Source of the DNA: Alphaproteobacteria bacterium
GTDB lineage: Bacteria > Pseudomonadota > Alphaproteobacteria > Micropepsales > Micropepsaceae
Direction: 5' to 3'
Length of the DNA: 13,891 bases
NCBI GenBank assembly: GCA_003131925.1
Contig: PKWC01000143.1
Location: forward strand, 1-13,891
Positions 6,479 to 12,973 of the stretch are shown here, one piece after another. Below the pieces are notes generated by a model. That model was given only the letters and a program-made list of their open reading frames with translations. It was not told where the DNA came from and did no database searches. The translations under genes and the position numbers were made by a program. How positions within the stretch are numbered: the stretch's first letter is position 1; each line of letters begins with the position of its first letter.

Positions 6479-6810
6479 TGGAGCGAGGCGATGTGTATCT
6501 CGTCTCTCTCGACCCGTCGGCTGGCCATGAGCAGCGGGGCCTGAGGCCCGTGCTGATCGTTACACTCGCGAAATTTAACAATCTCACCGGCGTTCCCGTG
6601 GTGTTGCCAATCACAAGCGGTGGAAAATTCGCGCGAAACGCCGGCTTTGCGGTCTCGCTTTCGGGCGCCGGGCTGCGTACCACCGGAATCGTCCGCTGCG
6701 ATCAACCGCGCGCACTCGATTTGCGTGCGCGCAACGGGCGGATGCTGGAGCACGTCCCTGACCGCATTGTTGCCGAAGTGCTGGCGCGATTGTCGCCGCT
6801 GTTCGAATAA
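6478..6810 (+). CDS. mazF: MazF/PemK-type endoribonuclease toxin
   Basis: This 110-residue protein fits the MazF length. The N-terminus has RGDVYLVSLDPSAGHEQRGLRPVLIVT (3-29), the typical RGD(I/V)...DP..G.EQ.G.RPVLIV signature holding the conserved Arg of the active site. It is followed by VPVVLPITS and a C-terminal helix LEHVPDRIVAEVLARL. Family knowledge: MazF toxins cut single-stranded RNA at short specific sequences and stop growth when MazE is degraded. The cut sequence cannot be predicted from this. It appears full length, with no stop or frameshift, so the pair is plausibly active. It is read with mazE through a TGATG overlap, and its own ribosome-binding site is weak. Codon use resembles that of its neighbours, so transfer is not obvious from composition. 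Confidence 0.92.
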   Translation: MERGDVYLVSLDPSAGHEQRGLRPVLIVTLAKFNNLTGVPVVLPITSGGKFARNAGFAVSLSGAGLRTTGIVRCDQPRALDLRARNGRMLEHVPDRIVAEVLARLSPLFE

Positions 6811-6855
6811 TTGTCGCGGCTCGGATCCTGGCTCACGTTTCCCCGAGAAGGCAAC

Positions 6856-7088
6856 TTTCCTCCCCCGCTTGCGGGCCGCCTTTGCCAAGGCTTTGGCGCG
6901 CCTGATCTCAAGTCCTGCGAAGCTGCGAAGCAGCATGGGAGGAGGGAGGTGCCCGCCCCGGGTCCGCGCGAAGCGCGGCCGGAGGATCAACTCCGCGAGC
7001 GGAGGGGGGAAGTAGTACGTACTGACTCACCCCCTCCGGCACTTCTCTGCGCTCGCGCCACCTCCCTCACGAAGAGCGGGGGAGGAAA
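6856..7088. repeat. Nested-palindrome intergenic element (REP/MITE-like)
   Basis: This gene-free stretch downstream of mazF is bounded by a 14-bp perfect inverted repeat, TTTCCTCCCCCGCT (6856-6869) and AGCGGGGGAGGAAA (7075-7088). Inside are a hairpin CCGCGC-GAA-GCGCGG (6964-6978), a hairpin CTCCGC-GA-GCGGAG (6991-7004), and CGGAGGGGG (7000-7008) facing CCCCCTCCG (7030-7038) around the perfect palindrome AGTACGTACT (7014-7023). GAGGGAGGTG near 6945 also faces CACCTCCCTC near 7060. Such mosaics of GC-rich palindromes are known as non-coding repeats in Alphaproteobacteria (for example RIME-type elements), but I cannot confirm a named family. No transposase frame is present. It may form a stable RNA structure after mazF. 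Confidence 0.6.
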
Positions 7089-7136
7089 GGAGCACGCAGA
7101 AATTTTTGAATCTAATCGAAGTTCTGGCTCGATCTC

Positions 7137-7773
7137 TCAATTCGCCGGCTTCAGGCGGTAGTCGGGATGCAGCGAGGCGTAGGACGGCGGCGTCGCACTT
7201 CTGCGGTAGACGGCATTGTTGCCGCCATCCAGGGCAAACGAATAGAGCGTGTGATCCCCGGTGCCGACGTAGACCACGCCGTCGGATACGGCCGGGGAGG
7301 ACGCCACGCCAGGTCCCCGTGGTTGCCGTCTAGGCGATCTCCAGCGTCGACGCGTTGCCGGTGGTAATGACGTTCTCGTACGGATTGTTCCGTTTGCCGT
7401 GCGGCGAGAAACCGACTTCCGCCCAAGCGGTGGTAACGGTGAATGGCGCTTCGGCGCTGTCACCGCTCTTGCGCCCGACGCCCGTGATCCAATGCGTTCC
7501 CGGCAACGCGTCTGCAGGCACGGTCAGCTGGTGTTTTCTGAAAGCACCTGTGCCGTCGGTGGAAACGAGCAACAGATCCGTGGTGTCGAAATAAACGTCC
7601 ACCGCTTCATAGGCGGCAAATCCGCTGCCGCTGACATTGACCTTGATCTTGGGGTGACCGCTCGCCGGAGAAAGCGTCACGCTGGGACCGGAAAGAGCAG
7701 GCGATGACGCAAAAATCCACATCAGCAGCGGAACCAGCAGCGCAAAGCGGCCGTAGCGAAGAATGGCTTTCAT
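7137..7773 (-). pseudogene. Secreted PQQ-type beta-propeller protein, collapsed pseudogene
   Basis: From the ATG at 7773 (GGGGG 6 nt upstream) the frame encodes a signal peptide (cleavage near ALSG, about residue 29) and an Ig/IPT-like beta domain (SVTLSPASGHPKIKVNVSGSGF, about 30-115). The lead-in of a PQQ-propeller blade follows (GFSPHGKRNNPYENVI). It stops at TAG (7330-7332), reading LEIA-stop-TATTG. Homologues have Trp at this place (IAWTATTG), so TGG to TAG is likely. A few codons later the homology changes frame, a loss of one base, and continues PGVASSPAVSDGVVYVGTGDHTLYSFALDGG to the normal-looking end SLHPDYRLKPAN at 7137. Normal proteins of this kind carry many blades, but here the first lead-in joins directly to the last blade. 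Internal blades were therefore probably lost by recombination between repeats. Originally a periplasmic or secreted protein; its substrate is unknown. Confidence 0.8.
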
Positions 7774-7832
7774 GCAAACCCCCATCGTTGCCGGGCCGGA
7801 CGGCGCAACTGCGCGCCGGCGCCCGCGCTGAA

Positions 7833-7847
7833 GGGGCAGGCTGCCCC
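7833..7847. promoter_or_regulatory. Palindrome in the divergent region upstream of the AraC-type gene
   Basis: GGGGCAG-G-CTGCCCC (7833-7847) is perfectly symmetric. It lies between the start of the propeller pseudogene (7773, minus strand) and the AraC-type gene (7952, plus strand). It could be an operator or a leader hairpin. No promoter boxes could be fixed with confidence in 7774-7951. Confidence 0.35.
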
Positions 7848-7951
7848 ACGAAAATCTTCCCGTCTTGGACTCTGGCGACAATCGACTGGACTGAAGCGAC
7901 AGAGCCGAACCGCTCTGCTAGTCTGCCGCGGTTCCAGGAGGGGGGATCGGG

Positions 7952-8338
7952 GTGCCCGAGATCACACACCTGGACCGCGCCCATGCGCCGCCAAGAGGGC
8001 GCCGGGTGCGTGTTGCGCGTCTGCACGCGATCAAAACCGATATCGCCGGTCATGCAAGCGACGGCGATTTGTCCATTGCCAATATCGCCGCACGGCACCG
8101 GCTCACGCCGCGTTATGTGCAGCGGCTTTTCGAGAGTGAAGGCACGACGTTCACCCATTTTGTCTGCGATCAGCGGCTTGACGCCGCCTGCCGGATTCTT
8201 GCCGGCCGGCCCTTCGATCGGAAACGCATCGGCGACATCGCATTCGAAGCTGGTTTCAGCGATCTGTCCTATTTCAACCGCGCCTTCCGCCGTCGCTTCG
8301 GGTCGTCGCCGTCGGAGTTGCGCAAGAGCCGTTTTTAG
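7952..8338 (+). CDS. AraC-family DNA-binding protein lacking a sensor domain
   Basis: This 128-residue protein contains both helix-turn-helix motifs of the AraC DNA-binding domain. HTH1 is in LSIANIAARHRLTPRYVQRLFESEG; HTH2 is in RIGDIAFEAGFSDLSYFNRAFRRRFG, closed by SSPSELR. Only about 30 residues precede HTH1, whereas the AraC relatives with this pattern are usually about 300 residues with an N-terminal effector-binding domain. The frame is closed 11 codons upstream by a stop (7919-7921), and I see no remnant of a sensor domain in 7774-7951. It may therefore be an N-terminally truncated gene or a constitutive DNA-binding protein. The start is GTG at 7952, with AGGAGG 10 nt before it. The GNAT gene starts 70 bp downstream on the same strand. 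A shorter copy lies at 5659. Confidence 0.85.
   Translation: MPEITHLDRAHAPPRGRRVRVARLHAIKTDIAGHASDGDLSIANIAARHRLTPRYVQRLFESEGTTFTHFVCDQRLDAACRILAGRPFDRKRIGDIAFEAGFSDLSYFNRAFRRRFGSSPSELRKSRF
8106..8334 (+). repeat. Right copy of the 229-bp direct repeat (AraC HTH segment)
   Basis: This is the partner of 5663-5891, same orientation, about 87% identical without gaps. Homologous recombination between the copies would delete about 2.4 kb including mazEF. Confidence 0.85.
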
Positions 8339-8408
8339 GGGCCTGCTTCGCGGGGGGGCCGGGTTTTAGAGAAATCGACTCTCCTTCTTGCTCGATGCGC
8401 GCGAAGAG

Positions 8409-8942
8409 ATGATTCCACAGCTGCAAACCGGGCGCCTTCTCTTGCGTGCGTGGGGAGGGAGCGACTTCGAGCCCTATGCACGCTTCATGGCCGACCCCGA
8501 CGTGACGCGCTATCTTTCGGGCGAGCCCATGTCGCGCGCGGACGCGTGGCGCAACATGGCGATGCTCGCCGGTCATTGGAGCCTGAGGGGCTATGGCATG
8601 TGGGCCGTCGAGCGCAAATCGGATCGCGCGCTCCTCGGCCGTGTCGGGCTTCATTTTCCGGAAGGTTGGCCCGGCCTCGAAGTGGGTTGGACGCTCGGAA
8701 AGGAACATTGGGGCCAGGGATTTGCAACCGAAGCTGCGCGCGCAGCGATGGATTACGGATTCCTGACGCAAAATGTGGAACGGCTCCTCTCCGTCATAGA
8801 CGTTGACAATCTTGCATCCCAGGCAGTCGCCCGACGGCTCGGCGAAACCAGAGGCGAGCAGCGCGAAATCGCGCAGGGCGGCAAGACGTTTCAGGTCGAC
8901 GTATGGAGCATTTCGCGCGACGAGTGGGCGCACAGGACTTGA
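8409..8942 (+). CDS. GNAT-family N-acetyltransferase (RimJ/RimL type)
   Basis: The protein has 177 residues. It begins QLQTGRLLLRAW and continues FARFMADPDVTRYL-like (26-36), the standard opening of the RimJ/RimL acetyltransferases. The acetyl-CoA motif A follows, with LEVGWTLGKEHWGQGFATEAARAAM (90-114), where GQGFA is the pyrophosphate loop. The late beta-strand and helix are RLLSVIDVDNLASQAVARRLG. It transfers acetyl from acetyl-CoA to an amine; members act on ribosomal N-termini, antibiotics or small molecules, and the substrate here is unknown. The ATG at 8409 is chosen because the family starts there; a TTG at 8388 is in frame, and the ribosome-binding site (GAAGAG) is close and weak. 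The end overlaps the proposed MFS start by 40 bases. The HTH gene upstream may regulate this unit. A broken copy lies at 5902. Confidence 0.92.
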   Translation: MIPQLQTGRLLLRAWGGSDFEPYARFMADPDVTRYLSGEPMSRADAWRNMAMLAGHWSLRGYGMWAVERKSDRALLGRVGLHFPEGWPGLEVGWTLGKEHWGQGFATEAARAAMDYGFLTQNVERLLSVIDVDNLASQAVARRLGETRGEQREIAQGGKTFQVDVWSISRDEWAHRT

Positions 8943-10225
8943 CGCCACTCGAACCGGTCATCTACCGGCCGCGCGACCTTTCCCTTTTCCTCGCCTGCCG
9001 GTTCTTTTCGACGGCTGCGATGCAGGTGCAGTCGGTGGCCATCGGCTGGCGGATCTACGAGATCACCCGCGATCCGCTGTCGCTCGGCCTCGTCGGCCTT
9101 TGCCAGTTCGTGCCGATGTTTGTCCTGACCTTGCCGGCAGGCGACATCGCGGACCGGAGCGACCCGCGTCGTGTCTTCTCGCTCAGTCTCATCGCTCAGG
9201 CGCTTTGCGGAGCGCTTCTTTTTGCAGGCATGTTCGCAGAGACACGCCTCGTTTGGCCTTACTACGCGGTGCTGATCGCGTTCGGCGCCGCGCGCGGCAT
9301 GGCCGGGCCGTCGTCCCAATCGCTGCTGCCGTTTCTTGTTTCTTCACAGATGCTGCCCCGCGCCATTGCATGGAGTTCGTCCGTTTTCCAGATTGCCGTC
9401 ATCGTTGGACCGGCGCTTGGCGGCCTGCTCTACGCTCTCGGGCCGGCCGCTGCCTTCGGCTTCGCGATAGCGGGCTTTCTCTTTGCGGGAACGGGAGTGG
9501 CGACGCTCGCCGGCCGGCGGCGCGCGGAAGGCTTACCCACCAAGGCCGGACTGCGGTCGCGAATTGCTGAAGGGTTGTGGTTCGTCCGCTGCCGCCCCGT
9601 CTTGTTGGGAGCGATTTCGCTGGACCTTTTCGCGGTGTTGCTGGGTGGCGCAACCGCCCTCCTGCCCATCTTCGCGCGCGACATCCTGCACACAGGGCCG
9701 GTCGGGCTGGGACTTCTCCGCTCCGCGCCGGCAGTGGGGGCGGCGCTCGTCGCGACGACGTTGGGGCGCCGGCCGATCGATCGCGCTGCCGGCGCCCGCA
9801 TGTTCGCGGCTGTCGCAATCTTCGGTTTGGCGACGATCGTGTTCGGGCTTTCGACGAATTTCTATCTGACTCTCTCGGCGCTCGCTGTTCTCGGCGCCTC
9901 CGACATGGTGAGCGTCTATATCCGCCACGCACTGGTGCAGTTTTCGACCCCGGACGAGATGCGCGGGCGCGTGAGCGCGGTGAACGTGCTCTTCATCGGC
10001 GCGTCGAACGAATTGGGCGAATTCGAATCCGGTGTAACAGCCGCGTGGATCGGAACCGTGCCGGCCGTCATCGTCGGGGGCATCGGCACGCTTCTCGTCG
10101 TTGCCTTGTGGATGCGCTTTTTTCCACCTCTGCGAAAAATCGACAGACTTGCCGACGCTGCGGTTCCGCAAAACGATCAGGCCCAAGCGGATGGCGTTCC
10201 TCGCCCTTCGACAAGCTCAGGGTGA
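8903..10225 (+). CDS. MFS transporter, EntS/MFS_3-like exporter
   Basis: This is a 440-residue integral membrane protein with about 12 hydrophobic segments. The N-terminal PRDLSLFLACRFFSTAAMQVQSVAIGW and the cytoplasmic loop motif GDIADRSDPRRV (80-91, the MFS motif A) fit the EntS/MFS_3 branch, which exports siderophores, drugs or other small molecules by proton antiport. A late EMRGRVSAVN loop and a basic end complete the fold. The substrate is not known. The start at 8903 overlaps the GNAT gene by 40 bases; GTG 8924 or TTG 8939 (the latter overlapping the GNAT stop as TTGA) are alternatives, and no start has a good ribosome-binding site. Co-expression with the GNAT gene is likely. The last residues (RPSTSSG) are encoded by a REP-like repeat and are probably not part of the ancestral protein. 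Confidence 0.92.
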   Translation: MEHFARRVGAQDLTPLEPVIYRPRDLSLFLACRFFSTAAMQVQSVAIGWRIYEITRDPLSLGLVGLCQFVPMFVLTLPAGDIADRSDPRRVFSLSLIAQALCGALLFAGMFAETRLVWPYYAVLIAFGAARGMAGPSSQSLLPFLVSSQMLPRAIAWSSSVFQIAVIVGPALGGLLYALGPAAAFGFAIAGFLFAGTGVATLAGRRRAEGLPTKAGLRSRIAEGLWFVRCRPVLLGAISLDLFAVLLGGATALLPIFARDILHTGPVGLGLLRSAPAVGAALVATTLGRRPIDRAAGARMFAAVAIFGLATIVFGLSTNFYLTLSALAVLGASDMVSVYIRHALVQFSTPDEMRGRVSAVNVLFIGASNELGEFESGVTAAWIGTVPAVIVGGIGTLLVVALWMRFFPPLRKIDRLADAAVPQNDQAQADGVPRPSTSSG

Positions 10226-10262
10226 GGACAAAAATCAAACCCTCATGCCGAGCTTGTCGAAG
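10206..10262. repeat. REP-like inverted repeat, doubling as a possible terminator
   Basis: CTTCGACAAGCTC begins an arm at 10206-10227 that faces its complement at 10241-10262 (GAGCTTGTCGAAG end). There are two mismatches in about 22 and a 13-base AT-rich spacer. The element of this sequence type is widespread in alphaproteobacterial intergenic regions. It lies between the convergent MFS and PEBP genes, overlaps the last codons of the MFS gene (stop 10223-10225) and may serve as a bidirectional terminator. The repeat is seen directly; the terminator role is inferred. Confidence 0.8.
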
Positions 10263-10276
10263 CATGAGCCTTTGCG

Positions 10277-10807
10277 TCACCGCGAATAGATTCCGACGAG
10301 CTGCGCCGCCGCGAGGGCATGCGCCTTGAGATAGGCCACGAGATCGCCGCTCTTCATCAGCTCTCCGGAAGGAACCGTCGCTATGTCAAGTGCGTAGAGC
10401 GTGAACTCGTAGTGATGGACGCCCGACCCTGGTGGCGGGCATGCGCCGCCATAAGCGGCCTCGCCGAAATCGTTTACGACCTGCATCGCGCCTTGTGGCA
10501 GACCGGTCCCTCCGCCAGCACCCTCGGGCAATGCGGTTGCGCTCGCGGGGATACCGAAAACCAGCCAATGCCAAAACCCTCGCCCGCCTCCGGCGTCCGG
10601 ATCAAACAAAGTAAGCGCATAGCTGTGCGCCCCCGGCGGCGCGCCAGTCCATTCAAGGACGGGCGATTGATTGCTTCCGCCGCACCGGTTGTTGACCTGG
10701 GCGAGCGCAAGCCTTCCTCCATTGGCGAAAGCGGGGCTGCTTAATTGCATCGCGTGAGCCGACCCCGTCGCGAGAACGAGGATCGCTGCCAGCACGATTA
10801 TCCGCAT
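10277..10807 (-). CDS. Periplasmic YbhB/YbcL-type PEBP-family protein
   Basis: This 176-residue protein has a signal peptide (MRIIVLAAILVLATGSAHA, cleavage after residue 19). The mature part shows the PEBP/Raf-kinase-inhibitor-like pattern: SPVLEWTGAPPG (48-59), FDPDAGG with DPDA at 69-72, FWHWLVFGIP (78-87), YGGACPPPGSGVHHY (119-133) and YALD. The DPDA and His-containing segments line the anion-binding pocket of the family. Two cysteines (42 and 123) could form a disulfide in the periplasm. Family members bind phosphorylated or anionic ligands, but the bacterial proteins have no agreed function. The start has a strong GGAAGGAG 8 nt upstream. It is convergent with the MFS gene and divergent from the kinase-like gene (76 bp). 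Confidence 0.93.
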   Translation of the reverse strand: MRIIVLAAILVLATGSAHAMQLSSPAFANGGRLALAQVNNRCGGSNQSPVLEWTGAPPGAHSYALTLFDPDAGGGRGFWHWLVFGIPASATALPEGAGGGTGLPQGAMQVVNDFGEAAYGGACPPPGSGVHHYEFTLYALDIATVPSGELMKSGDLVAYLKAHALAAAQLVGIYSR

Positions 10808-10883
10808 TTGCCAGACTCCTTCCTTTGCGCCTCCGTCCGTTCGATTGACTGAGAGTTAACCACGCTCCCCTAGATTCATCATC

Positions 10884-12256
10884 ATGTTTCGCGTCCTGGA
10901 CCATCTCGTCGGCCAGAATGTTCTGGCGCTGATGGTATGCGCGGGTCTTCTCGGCCTTTTCGCCTGCATCACGGCGATCACCCTGAACGGCCGCGCGCAG
11001 GCGATTCGCCGGTTGCGCGAAGCCATCGCAGAAGCCGCAGCGTTGCGCCGCAGTGTCCACGATCTTCGGGCAGCGAAACGCGAACTTGTTGCCGCAAGGG
11101 ATCTCGCCGACGCTGACAGGCGCGCGAAGTCGACGCTTCTCGCCAACATGAGTCGTGAGATCCGGACCCCGATGAATGCGGTGCTCGGGATGGCCACCCT
11201 TCTGCTTGACACGCCATTGAACGAAGACCAGCGCAAATTGGCAAAGACCGTGATCGAATCCGGAACGTCGCTCGTGGGCATCGTGAGCAACCTTCTGGAC
11301 ATTTCCGAACTCGAATTTGGAAAATTCGATAAGGAAATCTTGAATTCGGATAGCAGGGTGGGACTGTATCGCGCGCTCCCGCCCCCCGCCGGAGTCGAAG
11401 CAAACGCCGTGTCGGCGCGGCCTCTGCGCATTCTCGTGGCCGAAGACAGCCGGATCAATCAGACTTTCGCGGTGGCGCTCCTGCAAAAGGCCGGTCACGC
11501 GATCGAGGTGGTCGACAACGGCCGTCGGGCAATTGAGGCAATGCGCCGGAGTGCGTTTGACGTGGTGCTCATGGACGCACAAATGCCGGAGCTGGACGGC
11601 AAGAGCGCAACGCGAGAAATCCGGAAGCTGCCCTGGCCCAAATGTTCCATCCCGATCATTGCGTTGACAGCCGACGTCATGGCCGGGCAGAGCAGGAATG
11701 CCTCGATGCCGGAATGAACGATTATGTGTCGAAGCCGGTTCGGCCGGAAGTGCTGTTCCACAAGCTCGCTCGCGTGGCCAAGACGATCGAAGACAATCTT
11801 CCGCAGACAGAGAGTCTCCCGGGGAACATCGAAGGCGTCGCCCCGACCGCCTGGTCGTCCCCGACGCTCGCCGAAGATGCCCGCACGCTGGACCTCCACA
11901 GGCTCGAAGATCTTCAGAGCACGTTGCGCGTGGGCGCGGTTCGCGACCTGCTGCTTCTCTACATGCTGGACTCCGACAATCATCTCGCTCTGATCCGCCA
12001 GCAGAGAGCCAGCGGCGATCGCGGCGGAATCGCGCGCAATGCGCGTATCATCGCCAGCACCGCAGGCAACATCGGAGCCGAAATGGTTTGCGAACTGGCG
12101 CGAGCATTGGATGGGGCGTGCCGCTCCGAAGACAACGAGGCGGCCATCAGCCATCTGGTCGACGCGCTTATGGCGGCAAGCGTCGCGACTTCAGATGCGA
12201 TCCGTGCGTGGCTCAACGATGCCGCAACCCTGACCAGGGCAAAGGTCCGCGCCTAG
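10884..12256 (+). pseudogene. Degenerate hybrid histidine kinase (HisKA-like, receiver, HPt-like) with a 1-nt frameshift
   Basis: One transmembrane segment (about 12-34) and a coiled linker lead to a HisKA-like dimerisation domain reading NMSREIRTPMN. Arg91 (CGT, 11154-11156) stands where the phospho-accepting His is expected. No HATPase_c domain follows: after LLDIS at about residue 141 a short linker leads straight to a receiver domain (AEDSRINQ, 186-193). Its acidic pair Glu187/Asp188 and phospho-acceptor Asp231 (MDAQMPELDG) are kept. The frame ends at a TGA at 11715-11717, but a single missing G near 11695 restores ECLDAGMNDYVSKP, completing the receiver with its conserved Lys. The second frame runs to 12256 and holds an HPt-like helical domain, where RIIASTAGNIGA again has Arg (CGT, 12044-12046) at the His position. 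The ATG has no clear ribosome-binding site. Either a decayed kinase or a phosphorelay scaffold; the frameshift could be a sequencing error. Confidence 0.75.
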
Positions 12257-12304
12257 CGAATGACGCGGCCGGCTCGATCGTTGCGCCCGCCGCACCGCTG
12301 ACTG

Positions 12305-12321
12305 CTCCTCCATCGGAGGAG
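12305..12321. terminator. Hairpin between convergent genes
   Basis: CTCCTCC-ATC-GGAGGAG is a perfect 7-bp stem with a 3-base loop. It lies between the end of the kinase-like gene (12256) and the end of the PAP2-like gene (12330). There is no T-run on either strand, so a terminator role rests on position and stem only. Confidence 0.45.
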
Positions 12322-12329
12322 TGCGCCGC

Positions 12330-12887
12330 TCACCACCTGTAGCTCAGAGACACCAGCGCCGAACGGGGCGTCACCTGGACCGCGGATTCCAGGTTGTAGG
12401 CGCGCTGCCAATGCCTGACGAACAGGAACGTATAGCCCCAGGCGATGCCGGCACTGGCTGCCACGTCCCACCAATGATGGTTCTCGGATGCAACGCGCGT
12501 GTATCCCGAGAACGTTGCAGCGGCATAAGCGGGCACGCCGTACTCCCAGCCGTAGCGGTACCAAAGATAGCTCGCTGGTGCGAAAGCGAGTGCGGCCGTA
12601 TCGGAGGGGAAAGAGCGGTTGTCGCTCAAATCCGGCCGCTCTTCTTTCACGAATTTCTCCAGCAGAAGCGCCGTGCCGACGGTTGCGCCGGTGGTGAAGG
12701 CGAGCTGGCCGATGCCTTGCCAGTCATCCTTCCAGTACGAGATTCCCGCTGCTGCGATCGGCAACGCGATCGCCACGCCGGTGCCGATATTGGCGAGGCC
12801 CGTGTTCGTTTCCGCAGAGGCTGAATTGCCGGCCAAAAACGCGACAGCGAGCGAGCTCACGCCGGAGATTCGAGTTCGTGCTGCCAT
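12330..12887 (-). CDS. PAP2-superfamily membrane protein with an altered active-site motif
   Basis: This 185-residue protein has a signal-like N-terminus (SSLAVAFLAGNSASA, cleavage at about residue 25) followed by several hydrophobic segments. The PAP2 phosphatase pattern is recognisable: EKFVKEERP (77-85) for the first motif, SFPSDT (92-97) for PSGH, and TR...HxxxD (Arg131, His137, Asp141) for the third. Thus Arg131, His137 and Asp141, including the nucleophilic His, are kept, but the His of PSGH is Thr here and the Lys of KX6RP is shifted by one. Family knowledge: PAP2 enzymes remove phosphate from lipid phosphates or undecaprenyl-diphosphate on the outer face of the inner membrane. Activity is uncertain given the motif changes. 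The ATG at 12887 is chosen over GTG 12896; neither has a strong ribosome-binding site. It is divergent from the CoA-transferase operon. Confidence 0.78.
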   Translation of the reverse strand: MAARTRISGVSSLAVAFLAGNSASAETNTGLANIGTGVAIALPIAAAGISYWKDDWQGIGQLAFTTGATVGTALLLEKFVKEERPDLSDNRSFPSDTAALAFAPASYLWYRYGWEYGVPAYAAATFSGYTRVASENHHWWDVAASAGIAWGYTFLFVRHWQRAYNLESAVQVTPRSALVSLSYRW

Positions 12888-12973
12888 CTTGCGCACCGCG
12901 TCTGGTGATCTTAAAGCCCTGAAACGACTATAGGTGAAAGCATGGCGCGGGCGTCAAGCCGAAGGGGCCCAAC

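Noticed and set aside
6856..7088. Possible CRISPR-like or insertion-sequence element
   Set aside because: There are no regularly spaced direct repeats and no transposase frame; the structure is of inverted repeats only.
6600..7161. Plus-strand frames running from mazF into the palindromic region (6620-7015 and 6811-7161)
   Set aside because: They are off-frame to mazF or run through repeated palindromes, with no ribosome-binding site or recognisable motif.
8339..8408. GC-rich stretch after the AraC-type gene as a terminator
   Set aside because: Only a 5-bp CCTGC/GCGGG stem with a wobble pair was found, too weak to call.
9533..10186. Minus-strand frames opposite the MFS gene
   Set aside because: They show no family pattern, and the MFS frame explains the sequence.
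10653..11582. A 309-codon minus-strand frame opposite the kinase-like gene
   Set aside because: The opposite strand carries clear HisKA-like and receiver motifs; this frame is compositionally biased and crosses the divergent promoter region.
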